Shown: one piece after another, positions 32,650 to 41,949 of the stretch
Layout of the letters: each line of letters starts with the position of its first letter
Numbering within the stretch: position 1 is the stretch's first letter
Assembly (NCBI GenBank): GCA_030248215.1
Contig: JASANG010002646.1
Coordinates: forward strand, 162,946-226,945
Source of the DNA: Enoplolaimus lenunculus
Lineage: Eukaryota > Nematoda > Enoplea > Enoplida > Thoracostomopsidae
Reading direction: 5' to 3'
Length of the DNA: 64,000 bases
Notes under the pieces: generated by a model
What the model saw: the letters and a program-made list of their open reading frames with translations, nothing else
What the model was told of the DNA's origin: nothing
The model's database searches: none
Translations under genes and position numbers: made by a program

Positions 32650-33202
32650 TTTCGAGAAGTCACAAAATCAGCTTTGAAGTTCTTGCAGCTGCAAATTATT
32701 CACTGGATTCATGCTAGTAAATTTAATTCGCACGCGTGAACGCAGGTGTAAACCGTTTTAAATTTCTTGCATCTGCATATGATTGGTCAATCGGAAGACA
32801 TGTTTTGAATGCTTCTGAATGAAACTTTATGAATTTATTCAAGAAGCTTAAATTAATTCAGTGTTTGTTGCAGGTGAAACTTGCAGCTGCAAGTTTTTCC
32901 GAAACTTCATTAAAAGAACTTGCAGCTACAATTTATTCATGATGAATATGCACCGAAGATTAATTCATACGCATGAATAGCCTTACAAGTCGAATTAATT
33001 CATCATCATTAGCTGCACAGATAATTTATAGCTTATGCTTGATATTTATTGTACTAGTCTGCAAATTATTAATATAAATTCATGTCAAGATTCTGAATGA
33101 AAACGATGTTTCCTTGAAAATACTTGCAGCTGCAAGGAACTCATGCAAGTAGCAGCTGCGAATTCTCGCTGCAAAAACGTGCACGTGTGAATAAACCTTA
33201 AA
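32650..33202. repeat. TGCAGCTGCAA-family repeat cluster
   Basis: Several CTTGCAGCTGCAA blocks occur with TTCGCACGCGTGAACG, and the segment ends in GCTGCAAAAACGTGCACGTG, an end motif of the 245-475 element. It is probably nested copies. Confidence 0.45.
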
Positions 33203-33239
33203 GGATAAACAAACGAACCTAACAAATAGTCTATATAAA

Positions 33240-33340
33240 AATCAGGGGCGGAATGTTATTCGGCTGGACTGCAATAGAGTAAGCTTGAGGTTCTGACAAT
33301 CTTTTGCTCATGCTTAGGCTAAGGGTTAAGCTTAAGATCC
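33240..33340. mobile_element. TEL element fragment (left half)
   Basis: AAAAATCAGGGGCGGAATG and GCAATAGAGTAAGCTTGAGG are followed by a short TTAGGC remnant and then unrelated sequence. Confidence 0.5.
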
Positions 33341-33623
33341 ACTATTTTTGTAATGAGTTTGTGTTAATTTTTTCGAGGATTTTTTGGCGGAATACGAAAA
33401 TATTTCATGTCCATAACAGATTCTGGGCGGGGCTGAGTCACCCGCAACTTCTACGGAGCGATATGGTTGCCAGGGTACAAATCAATATTCGGTTCTGGTT
33501 AAAAATCGACATTCCGGACATTCTTTATTGCTATAAAATAATATAACAATAATACTGCATGATTATTTATTAGCAAAATCACAATATTTCGCTATCAACT
33601 TCGTTCGAAATGACAAAAATAAG

Positions 33624-33838
33624 GGCCAATATTACTTTAACGGGCTTCCAGGTTTGTGGTGAGTCTATAAAATAGTAGGTTTAGATTCTAGATTATGTGT
33701 TTTCGCTTAGGTTTAGGCTTATGCTTAGGCTTAGGCTTAGACTTATGCTTAGGAATTCATTTTGACAACGCTTGGGCTTAGACTTAGGCTCAGGAATACG
33801 CTTAATCTACTGTTACGCCCTTTAAAGTAACATAGGCC
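33624..33838. mobile_element. Telomere-repeat MITE (TEL type 3)
   Basis: The ends are GGGCCAATATTACTTTAACG and CCTTTAAAGTAACATAGGCC. Flanks AAAAATAAG and CAAAATAAG agree in eight of nine bases as a target duplication. The interior has the usual GATTCTAGATTATG and TTAGGC arrays. Confidence 0.8.
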
Positions 33839-33854
33839 AAAATAAGTATATAAT

Positions 33855-34076
33855 TCAAACCTCGCGAGCAAGCAAACAAGAAGACAACAGAATTTCAGTG
33901 TTAGATGCGACGCCAATCACTGGAGGACGCAATAGGCCCACCCCGGCCAATACCCCAACAAACGACAAACCCAAGACTTTGTATTTGTGTGGTCCATAAT
34001 ATCTCGTGAACACCGTGTGAAAATTGTACTTCCAATTGACAACGACTTCTACTAATTTAAAAACTGCAAATAGCAT
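33855..34076 (-). CDS. Possible first exon of a small multi-pass membrane protein
   Basis: From ATG at 34076 the frame reads MLFAVFKLVEVVVNWKYNFH, then FTRYYGPHKYKVLGLSFVGV and LAGVGLLRPPVIGVASN. It has a hydrophobic helix and a FKLVE motif reminiscent of MARVEL-type four-helix proteins. It ends at a stop 73 codons on, or may splice at GAG|GTTTGA. No downstream exon was identified, and the match is from memory only. Confidence 0.3.
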   Translation of the reverse strand: MLFAVFKLVEVVVNWKYNFHTVFTRYYGPHKYKVLGLSFVGVLAGVGLLRPPVIGVASNTEILLSSCLLAREV

Positions 34077-34274
34077 GGTCTTTAATTTTAAATTTTTCAA
34101 ATTTTAAAACCGACCAACAGTATTTGAAAAATAGAATTTTGCTAATCGTTGATTGCAATTTTTCGAATTCAGTATCCACTGTCAATCATTTTCGTTTATA
34201 CTGGTAGATGTTGCTGCCTCTATATATAAACGAAACCTAGTAGCTGTCGTTTGTGGATTGCTATTTTACGTACA

Positions 34275-34521
34275 CTGTAAATTCCAATGAGTTAATTAAT
34301 CAATTCAGACGGAAAGTTAGTTATTTCTGAGTTACAGCAAACTTTAACTCACTCTGAGTTAAGTTGATTCTCACACTGAGTTGATTTGATTGCGGGAAAG
34401 TTGATTAATTAACTCAGAATGAGTTGTATCAACTCAGAATTATGAGTTCTGATAGTCCTAACTCACACTGAGTCATTGAACTCAATCTGAGTTGAAATCA
34501 ATTAACTGAAATTTACAGTGC
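34275..34521. mobile_element. MITE, CACTGTAAATT family
   Basis: The ends are CACTGTAAATTCCAATGAG and AACTGAAATTTACAGTG, flanked by TA on the left. Internal TGAGTT/AACTCA repeats are present. Confidence 0.75.
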
Positions 34522-34629
34522 AGCAATTGATTTTCGTGATTTTAAATAAAATTTAACGGTTGCTTGTCCCTTCAAAATCTTTATTTTCGTATGAACAAAA
34601 TTAAAAATTTAGCAGTATAGACCTTTAAA

Positions 34630-34705
34630 AAGGCGGCCAATGTTACTTTTAGAGATTATGCGTATCTCTAAGCCTAAGCCTAAGCCTAAACGTTGCAAAA
34701 TTTCA
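34630..34705. mobile_element. TEL element fragment (type 3, left half)
   Basis: GGCCAATGTTACTTTTAGAG is followed by CTAAGCCTAAGCCTAAGCC and GTTGCAAAATTTC, then unrelated sequence. Confidence 0.5.
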
Positions 34706-35668
34706 AATTCTAATATCATGTGCTATTCAACAGGACAATTTTGGTATGTTACCTCAAGTATGCATACATTTGAAAATATATCATATTATATTCGCAGACA
34801 ACATGTCAAATATTATATGATATTGAAGGACAAAAGGTGACCCACGCATGATGATATCAGACAAATGCGACTTTCTAATATGATATGGGGTTTATAAGCA
34901 AACAAAACGATACCCAATATACTAATACGGACAAAAAAGTGTCCCAAGCTACCTCGGTTATAACGTGAACCTCGCATAATTTAGAATTTTTCATTGAAAT
35001 TGACACTAAATATCTTACCTTGTAATTCAAGGATTGCTGAAAACTGAAAAATTTGGTACAGATTTTGATTAACGAACTTTGGTTGTGACTGAGTATTCAA
35101 GAATTTAATTTGCTAAAGTTTTGTAACCTCTTTGGATATGAATTTCCATTGCGAGAACGAATTCTATTCCAATATGGTTTCTATTGCGTGAGTTTTCAAT
35201 TCGGAATACTTACTAGTATAAACTTGATTTTTGGAATTTAATAAATACGTCAAATTTTGATTTGGAATTGGCACCACCAATAATTTCAACCATACCATAA
35301 TTGTACGTATTGTGGCCGATACATAAATGCTTTATATGTCCACTATAGTTCCTGTCAATGTATACCTTTAACTAAAATTTTATCTTGCTAATAAATACAC
35401 AGTATAAATATAGAAAATACTGCTGATTTGAACACAATTTGAATCGTTGAATGAATCTCGCTTTTAAAATGGATTTCACGATTCGGCAAGCGTCTAAAGT
35501 AAAATTGGTAAAATGACCTAAGCTGAATCAACATTGGCTAAAATGCCAGAGCAAATCATACTGTATTTAATGGTGCTTGTGTGATTTATTTTGATTTTTA
35601 ACACTTTGGTTTGAATTTAAATATTTCAATCGCTCCGTATTGCTCTGATTGTGTTACGTTGATGCGGT
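34706..35668. other. Sequence upstream of the astacin gene
   Basis: This is AT-rich DNA without recognisable genes or element ends. Any promoter of the astacin gene should lie in its right part, but I see no convincing core motif. Confidence 0.4.
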
Positions 35669-35705
35669 ATGCGTTTCAATGCCACTGTTTGGTTGCTTGC
35701 TGCTA
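35669..35705 (+). CDS. Astacin exon 1: start codon and short signal peptide (inferred)
   Basis: ATG followed by the reading MRFNATVWLLAA ends at the strong donor GCTA|GTAAGT in phase 1. This is exactly the phase needed by the propeptide exon at 38286. Joined, the start reads as a short signal peptide before GSDEEMFERE. Overlapping frames offer other ATGs nearby, so the choice rests on phase and hydrophobicity. Transcript data would be needed to be sure. Confidence 0.45.
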
Positions 35706-35929
35706 GTAAGTGCAACCACGACTCGATAATGACTCTAAGACAACAGTAGGCAACTTTATGAAATTTGTGTCAAAATTTACCAACAAACGTTTCGTTTTCA
35801 ACCTACTCCGCCCCAATTTTACCGGATCGGTGTATCATAGGGATTATAAGAATAAAATTTGAGAAGCCTAAGTGTCAATTTGGCAACAGGAAAATTAATG
35901 TATTGACACAAGACATTTGACGCCCCCAT

Positions 35930-36065
35930 AAATATAGTACGGCAATGAGAAAACGCTACGCGTGCTGAGTGAATGTTTTCTACACAAAATGTACCAAGTT
36001 GCATTTTCTTGCCTATAATGTAAAAAGAGTGATTATCGACGCTTTGTTTAACTAACGTCCTGTTA
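35930..36065. repeat. ACTCTTG-family fragment
   Basis: ACGCTACGCGTGCTGAGTG, TTTTCTACACAAAATGTACC and AAAGAGTGATTATCGACGC resemble the outer half of the elements at 1815 and 31280. It lies in the astacin intron 1. Confidence 0.4.
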
Positions 36066-36639
36066 CATTGAAACGTTCTGGTTACAAAATCACCCATCTC
36101 TGGAAACAGCTATTTTGACCAGTGTATTTTTAAACTTATTGTCAAACTGACTCGGGTTGATTTTTGGCACATTTGAGGTTTTACCAGGGTATCAAAATTC
36201 TCCCCCCCCCCTGCGGGATCGCCTATACACAGCTGACGGTCATTTCAGCTTGAGACTGGAACCAGATAAGAAACCTAAGCCTACTCAATCAAAGCCATGC
36301 GAAAAAACCAGACATTTCTAAAAGTAAACATCAGTAAAATGCGACGACACTTGAAATTGTAAAATATATGTTTAATGTGCGAGTCTAAACGATATCCTAA
36401 ACCTGACAATAAACATAGTTTAAACCTAAACCAAACCCTATTAAGCCTGAATAATTATTCTAGCTAAGCAAATGATAATAAGTTTTGTAGCGTCAATAGA
36501 CCGCCAACACAGTCAGTTACACAAACAGTTTTTGCTAAAACTGCAAACAATAATGCAAACATGCGTACTGCAACAAATATATACATACTAAAATTTTAAT
36601 TCCGATTCTGATTCCGCGTTCAGCAACATCTACATTGGC

Positions 36640-36808
36640 GTGGGTCAAAGCAAGGGGCGGAATTGTATTATAAGCATATTCCTAAGCCTAAGCCTAAGCC
36701 TGAGCCTAAGCTTAAGCCTAAGCCAATCAAAAAAAAGTAGTCGAAAGCTTAAGCTTACTCTAGTGGAGTCCCGCAGAAAAATGTTCCGCCCCTTATCTTC
36801 ACATGGGC
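36640..36808. mobile_element. Telomere-repeat MITE (TEL type 2)
   Basis: CAAGGGGCGGAATTGTATTA, CCTAAGCCTAAGCC arrays and CTCTAGTGGAGTCCCGCAG precede the end GCCCCTTATCTTCACATGGGCC. The left terminus is altered. Confidence 0.7.
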
Positions 36809-37084
36809 CTTTGACTGGAACTCTAATAAACATCGGTGAGCCAATTTTGTATTTTAGGTACAACTTTGGCCGGCGCTTTGGACCTGAAAACAGGTATACC
36901 CTTTAATTATATACTTTTGATCGATATTGAGCATGGTATGTGTTATATGTCAACCAACTGCAGCTTACAATAACAAGCTATAATAACAAATTATACCAGT
37001 CAGCTGGTGAAGAGAAGTGTTATGCCTGTCAAATCGTGAATGAAAAATTATTCCAGTCTGTTTTGGAATATTTGACCCGTGTCC

Positions 37085-37465
37085 TAAATCAGAGGCGGAC
37101 TGTTTTTCAGCGGGAGTTCAATGAAGTAAGCTGATGCTGTATTCTGCTTACGCTTAGTCTTGGGTACAAGTTTATCGTTACACTTAGTTTTAGGCTGAGA
37201 GGCCAATGTAAAGAACAGGGGCGGAACAGTACTGTAAGCTTATTCCTAAGCCTAAGTCTAAGTCTAAGTCTAAGGGTAAGCGTAAGAATGAGCATATTCC
37301 TCAGTCTAAGCCTAAGCCTAAGCCACGCAAAAAATTCGACTAAAGGTTAAGCGTATCGTATTCTAGTCCCACAGAAAAATGTTCCGCCCCTGATCTTTAC
37401 ATGGGCCGGCTAAGAAATATGCGTATACTGCTATTACCTCCCTGATCTATGTATTAGTCGGGGCT
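37085..37465. mobile_element. TEL element inserted into another TEL element
   Basis: An outer copy (37085-37195 and 37412-37465) is interrupted by a complete copy at about 37199-37409 with ends GGCCAATGTAAAGAACAGGG and CCCTGATCTTTACATGGGCC. The junctions carry GGCTGAGA and GGCTAAGA, a probable target duplication. Confidence 0.7.
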
Positions 37466-37512
37466 GACAAAAAGCAGAATATCTCAAAGTCTGACTCCGA
37501 GCACTTGTACTG

Positions 37513-37943
37513 TAGTGACCCAAATAAGAGGGGAGACTGATATTTAACTGGCTTTTCCAGAGGGAACCCCCCTTGTTATTCGGTTACGGACTGCTATTTT
37601 TTCAACCCACGCTCCGCCGCCCTTCGTTACTGATATATCCGGTACTGCAATTATCCGTTGAATTAAACGTTTATTTGTCTTGTGTCAATAGTTTGAGCGA
37701 TAATTCAAGGATATACTTAGGAATGCACTTTCAAAATTAAAGTACGCTTTAATGTTTCGAACTCAAATTATTTGGTCCTGGAGTTATTTAGGCGCTACAA
37801 TTTAGCGTTAATTGACATATATGGACTCTAATTAGGGTTTAAGGACTCTATCCGCTTACAGACTCTTACTAGGGATGCGGACTCTTATTGATTCTGACTC
37901 AAAATGGGGACCCCTTCTTATTACCCCCTCTTATTCGGGTCAA
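37513..37943. mobile_element. Inverted-repeat element with GTGACCCAAATAAGAGGGG ends
   Basis: The left end TAGTGACCCAAATAAGAGGG is inverted at the right (CCCCCTCTTATTCGGGTCAA). The interior shares TTATTCGGTTACGGACTG and GACTCAAAATGGGGACCCC with relatives at 6109 and 15463. Confidence 0.7.
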
Positions 37944-38019
37944 TATAGTAATAGATATAAAAAATAAGAGTTCGCGTGTAAAATCAAACAAAAATTGGCA
38001 AAACTTAAATAATCATACA

Positions 38020-38271
38020 CTATAAACTCCAATGAGTTGATTAATCAGTTCAACTAGCGAGTTGGTTATTCCTGAGCTAATAAAACAGTCAACTTTAACT
38101 CACTCTGACTCGAATTGATTCTCACTCTGACTTGAGTTGACTCTGGGTGAGTTGATTAATTAACTCAGAATGAATTGAATCAACTCAAAATTCTGAGTTC
38201 TAATAGTCCTAACTCAGACTGAGTGATTCGACTCATTCTGAATTGAAATCAACTCACTAAAATTTACAGTG
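38020..38271. mobile_element. MITE, CACTGTAAATT family, beside an astacin exon
   Basis: The ends are CACTATAAACTCCAATGAG and the inverse CTCACTAAAATTTACAGTG. It stops 14 bases before astacin exon 2, so the branch-point region of that intron is element-derived. Confidence 0.75.
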
Positions 38272-38285
38272 ATAGTTGCTTTCAG

Positions 38286-38344
38286 TCGGTTCGGATGAAG
38301 AAATGTTTGAAAGAGAAGCAAAGTTGGCTGGAGACGAAGGCAAA
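38286..38344 (+). CDS. Astacin exon 2: propeptide
   Basis: The acceptor TTGCTTTCAG is followed in phase 1 by GSDEEMFEREAKLAGDEGK and the donor AAA|GTAAAA in phase 0. Length (59 nt) and phases fit the neighbouring exons exactly. The charged sequence suits an astacin propeptide, but there is no diagnostic aspartate-switch motif that I can place with certainty. Confidence 0.6.
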
Positions 38345-38573
38345 GTAAAATATTTGCAATTACTTTGCTATTTTTTCGTTTGGTCACAGTTGCAAGATTT
38401 GACAATGAGGATATTCATCTACTTACAATTTTATTGCACGAGGTTTTGGGTAGACGATACTAATAAATATCAAACAAAAACAATATTTTCTCAGTCCAGC
38501 GATTGCAATTTAATTTAAATTGCAACGTTTTAAGTACTTAATTATGTTTTTATGAAAAATGAATAATCAACGT

Positions 38574-38763
38574 GGCCCATGTTACTTTAAAGGGCGTCCA
38601 GATTTCTGGTGGGTCAATGCAAGAGTAGGTTTACATTCTAGATTACATTTTTGCTTAGGCTTAGGCTTACGCTTAGGAACATATTTTTGCAACGCTTACA
38701 CTTAGGCTTTAGGCGTTGGAATACGCTTAATCCACTGTTACGGCACTTAAAGTAACATTGGCC
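38574..38763. mobile_element. Telomere-repeat MITE (TEL type 3)
   Basis: The ends are GGCCCATGTTACTTTAAAGG and GCACTTAAAGTAACATTGGCC, with TTAGGC arrays and the GATTACATTTTTGC block. It lies in the astacin intron 2. Confidence 0.8.
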
Positions 38764-38767
38764 GCTT

Positions 38768-38914
38768 TCAACAACAAACGTTCATATCTTCTTCAATTTT
38801 CAGTGAAATGTATGGATCTAATGTCAAAATGCGTGCACGATATTCAATAATTTGTTTAAGCAAACATTCTACGTTTCCGATTTCCTGCGTAAATTCTTTT
38901 TCGAATTTTTTTCC
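38768..38914 (-). CDS. Small open frame antisense to the astacin gene, unrecognised
   Basis: On the minus strand a stop-to-stop frame reads FEKEFTQEIGNVECLLKQII, EYRARILTLDPYISLKIEED and ends MNVCC. The composition looks protein-like (amphipathic, charged), but there is no upstream ATG and no convincing acceptor. It may be an exon remnant of a nested gene or chance. Confidence 0.22.
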   Translation of the reverse strand, partial: GKKFEKEFTQEIGNVECLLKQIIEYRARILTLDPYISLKIEEDMNVCC

Positions 38915-39373
38915 TCATTTTTAATTTATTTTTTTGCATTTGTAGCCAAAACATACGTTTGCTTTTTAGCCACGTATTAACATTTGTTCAGTCGTAATGT
39001 TTACGTTGTAGCAACTTCAATATTAGCTTAACAGATTATAAGCTTCAAACGGTTTTTTAATTCAAATGAAAACTAGCAAACTTTAACAAATACTGAAAAT
39101 TTGACCAAAACACATCGATTTCACATTAACTTCTACCAAACACTGATAAAATATTGAACAAATTTGCACTCAATTTCAACCAAACACTGCACAAAGCTAC
39201 TAATTCATTTTTTGAACAACTGGTGTATCCAGAATATGTTACTAGCAAAATTACTAATAATAACCAACACTTACGACCTAAACAATTTATTAAATTTGAA
39301 GCGCAGGCTGGCTCATATCCTTCCGAATGACTATGGAACCAAAAAAATTAACGCTGATCGACTCTCGTTTTGA

Positions 39374-39574
39374 CGGCCAATGTTACTTTAAGGGGCGTAA
39401 CAGTAGGATTAAGTATATTCCTAAGCCTAAGCCTAAGCCTAAACCTCAGCCTAAGCGTTGCAAAAATGTATTCCTAAGCCTACGCCTAAGCCTAAACAAA
39501 AAATGTTACCTAAAATCTAAACCTACTATTCTATAGACCCGCCAGAAACCTGGACGCCCTTTAAAGTAACATGA
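39374..39574. mobile_element. Telomere-repeat MITE (TEL type 3)
   Basis: The ends are GGCCAATGTTACTTTAAGGG and CCTTTAAAGTAACATGAGCC, and the array orientation is opposite to 38574. Flanks CGTTTTGAC and CCTTTTGAT share seven of nine bases. Confidence 0.8.
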
Positions 39575-39841
39575 GCCCTTTTGATTAACCCAAAACCAAC
39601 CTTTTAAAACCACGACAATATACCATTTTTTCCTCAGAACCTGAATTTAGCTGTCCTTTCACCGACAGATAACATTTCATTGACAGTGAAGAAACCTGTG
39701 TAGACTCAACTAAATATTGTAACCTAAAAGGATTTTTTGTCGCTGTAAAATCGCTATTTTAACATTAACATACTTACGTAAAATACGTTTTTTTAAATTC
39801 GAAATATATTTTGTATTTTTGACTCGATTGTCACGTTTTAG

Positions 39842-39941
39842 TCGGACAGGAACTTGGCCAACGTCACTGACGATCCGGAAGGTCGATGGCCAAAAGTTGG
39901 TCAAAACGTTGACGTGGCGTACGAATTTAACTATGAGTTTC
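39842..39941 (+). CDS. Astacin exon 3: propeptide/catalytic domain junction
   Basis: The acceptor CACGTTTTAG is followed in phase 0 by SDRNLANVTDDPEGRWPKVG and QNVDVAYEFNYEF, with the donor TTTC|GTACGT in phase 1. GRWP-x-x-x-x-x-V-x-V-x-Y-x-F is the familiar start of astacin catalytic domains. The last part of the exon and its donor are repeated 390 bases downstream, beyond a piggyBac-like element. Confidence 0.85.
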
Positions 39942-40026
39942 GTACGTTGTAAAAAACGCCGTTATATATAACAGATAACAGTAACAGAGATGTAAATGAT
40001 CCTACTGTATTTTGATCTCTTAGAAT

Positions 40027-40297
40027 TTAACCCCTTGTCACATAGTGTTGCATATAGGCAATTCAGCGCAGCGTATATACGTTAAATAATATATATTGCA
40101 CAGTGTTTAACAAGTGCAACACGTATACATAGTACTAAATCACCACAAGATATGAGAGCCCCCTTTGGCTCGAGCGTCAAGCTCGTAATGCTGACTGGTG
40201 ACGGTATACGCCTCCCAATCCAGTCACTGGAGTTCGAATCCTAGTATAAAAGTACGTCTCAGGGGAAATAGAAAATATTCATGTGATAAAGGGTTTA
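40027..40297. mobile_element. piggyBac-like MITE with tRNA-like core, in the astacin intron
   Basis: The left TTAACCCCTTGTCACATAG and right ATGTGATAAAGGGTTTA are inverted. The core contains GGAGTTCGAATCCTAG. It lies between two direct repeats of about 110 bases. Confidence 0.75.
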
Positions 40298-40477
40298 TCA
40301 GTTGATAACAATTACGTATTTAACTATGAGTTTCGCAAGTGGTAAATCGCTGTTAGCGAATTTCCGACATGTTTATAACTGATAACCATAACAGAGATGT
40401 ACACTTTATTTTGATCTAATTTTAATCAGTTGATTAAAACTGAACCAAAGTAGTCATATTGATGACATGACATCATT

Positions 40478-40626
40478 GGCCCATGGATAGAACAGGGCCA
40501 GATCGTTTTCCGGAGTGGCTATAACAGAGTCAGTTTAAGCTTTAGACTAATTTTGCTGCTCAGGCTTAGACTTAGGCTTAGGAATATGCTTATACTACTG
40601 TTCCGGCCCTGTTCTACACATGAGCC
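40478..40626. mobile_element. Telomere-repeat MITE (TEL type 1), short core
   Basis: The ends are GGCCCATGGATAGAACAGGG and CCCTGTTCTACACATGAGCC. Flanks ACATCATT and GCATCATT form a likely target duplication. The TTAGGC core is reduced to a few units. Confidence 0.8.
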
Positions 40627-40823
40627 GCATCATTATAATAGGAAAGCACAAGATTTTAAACGTCAAGTTTGCGTATTGACTTTGTGGCTACGCGTTAACG
40701 CTGGGATGACGCAAAAACTATTACAAAGAAACATTACTACAGTGGTTCGATTGAAATAAATTTTGAAACAATTTGTCGAATGAAAAACTTGAAACAAAAA
40801 ATATCAGTCGTGCATATTTTTAG

Positions 40824-40944
40824 CGGCCGACAAGAAACAAATAATTACAAGCGTGGCTGAAGATTTTGCAAAATTCACTTGTATCAATTTTGTTCCAAGA
40901 TCAAATGAGGATCAACCGTACATTGAGTTCAAAATAGGAGACAC
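40824..40944 (+). CDS. Astacin exon 4: catalytic domain, TCINF segment
   Basis: The acceptor ATTTTTAG is followed in phase 1 by ADKKQIITSVAEDFAKFTC, INFVPRSNEDQPYIEFKIGD and the donor ACAC|GTATGT in phase 2. This matches the conserved I-x-x-A-x-x-x-F-x-x-x-T-C-I-x-F-x-x-R region. The next exon completes the split threonine codon. It is the last astacin exon outside the palindrome. Confidence 0.88.
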
Positions 40945-40979
40945 GTATGTTTTTAAAAAATTTTTGCATCAAATTCTCA

Positions 40980-41206
40980 GGGCACGTGTTACTTTAAGGT
41001 GCTTCAGGTTTCTGGTGACCCTATAAAAGAGTAGGTTGAGATTCTAGATTATATTTTTTGCTTAGGCTTAGGCTTAGGCTTAGGCTTAGACTTAGCCTTA
41101 GGCTTAATCTTAGGCTTAGGCTTAGGAATACATTTTTGCAACGCTTAGGCTTAGGCTTAAGAATACGTTTAATCTACTGTTACACCCTTTAAAGTAACAT
41201 TGGCCA
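40980..41206. mobile_element. Telomere-repeat MITE (TEL type 3), long core
   Basis: The ends are GGGCACGTGTTACTTTAAGG and CCCTTTAAAGTAACATTGGCC. The interior holds an almost regular TTAGGC run at 41062-41130. Flanks CAAATTCTC and CAAATTCAG match in seven of nine bases. Confidence 0.8.
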
Positions 41207-41380
41207 AATTCAGTACCATTTTTTGTCGGGGAAAACCTAAAGGGAAGTTGTGATATTCAAAAAAAGAAATGATATTTGTACGATTGGCCAGTGCAACGTG
41301 CCGATTTCGATTTTTTTGGACGCAAGCGAGCACAATGTGCAAATCAGGCATGTTTTTACTGTTTTAAGCAAATTTGACGA

Positions 41381-41525
41381 TTATGGCCTATGTTTATTTT
41401 GAGGGACATAACATAGTATAAGCATATTACTACGCCTAAGCCTAAGCGAAAATTATCTACAGCGTAAGCTTCGTCTATTATTATCCAGCGAAGAAATGGT
41501 GCACTCTTCAAAGTAACATAATCCA
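41381..41525. mobile_element. Degenerate TEL type 3 element
   Basis: TATGGCCTATGTTTATTTTG and CTTCAAAGTAACATAATCC are weak versions of the ends. GCCTAAGCCTAAGCG remains inside. Confidence 0.5.
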
Positions 41526-41636
41526 GTATTTCTAGGAAGCCAAACTTCCACATGTCATGAAGTTCGGGCCAAATTTTCGTTAGCGACTCATCCATAATTC
41601 GGTTACATTTTATGATGTAACAAAATTTCAAGTTGT

Positions 41637-41830
41637 GGGCCCCTGTAATGATCAGGGGCGGAACGTTATTCTGTGGGACTGCAATAGAGTATGATTGAAC
41701 TTTTATTTGTGTGGCTTAGGCTTAGGATAGGCCTAAGTTTAGTAATACGATTATTCTTACGCTTAAGCATAGGCTTAGGCTTAGGAATATGCTTATAATA
41801 CTGTTGCGCCGCTGTTTTTTGCATTGGCCC
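41637..41830. mobile_element. Telomere-repeat MITE (TEL type 2)
   Basis: GCCCCTGTAATGATCAGGGG and TTCTGTGGGACTGCAATAG open the element and CCGCTGTTTTTTGCATTGGCC closes it. It lies just outside the left end of the palindrome. Confidence 0.7.
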
Positions 41831-41949
41831 AATTGTGTACAGCTGCTGTTGGGATTACGAACTCAAATACGTAAAAAAATTTTAACAAATTCTTGTTTTC
41901 AATTTTCACCAGGCCTTAATGTGATTAACTTTGGTACCTAACAATTGAA

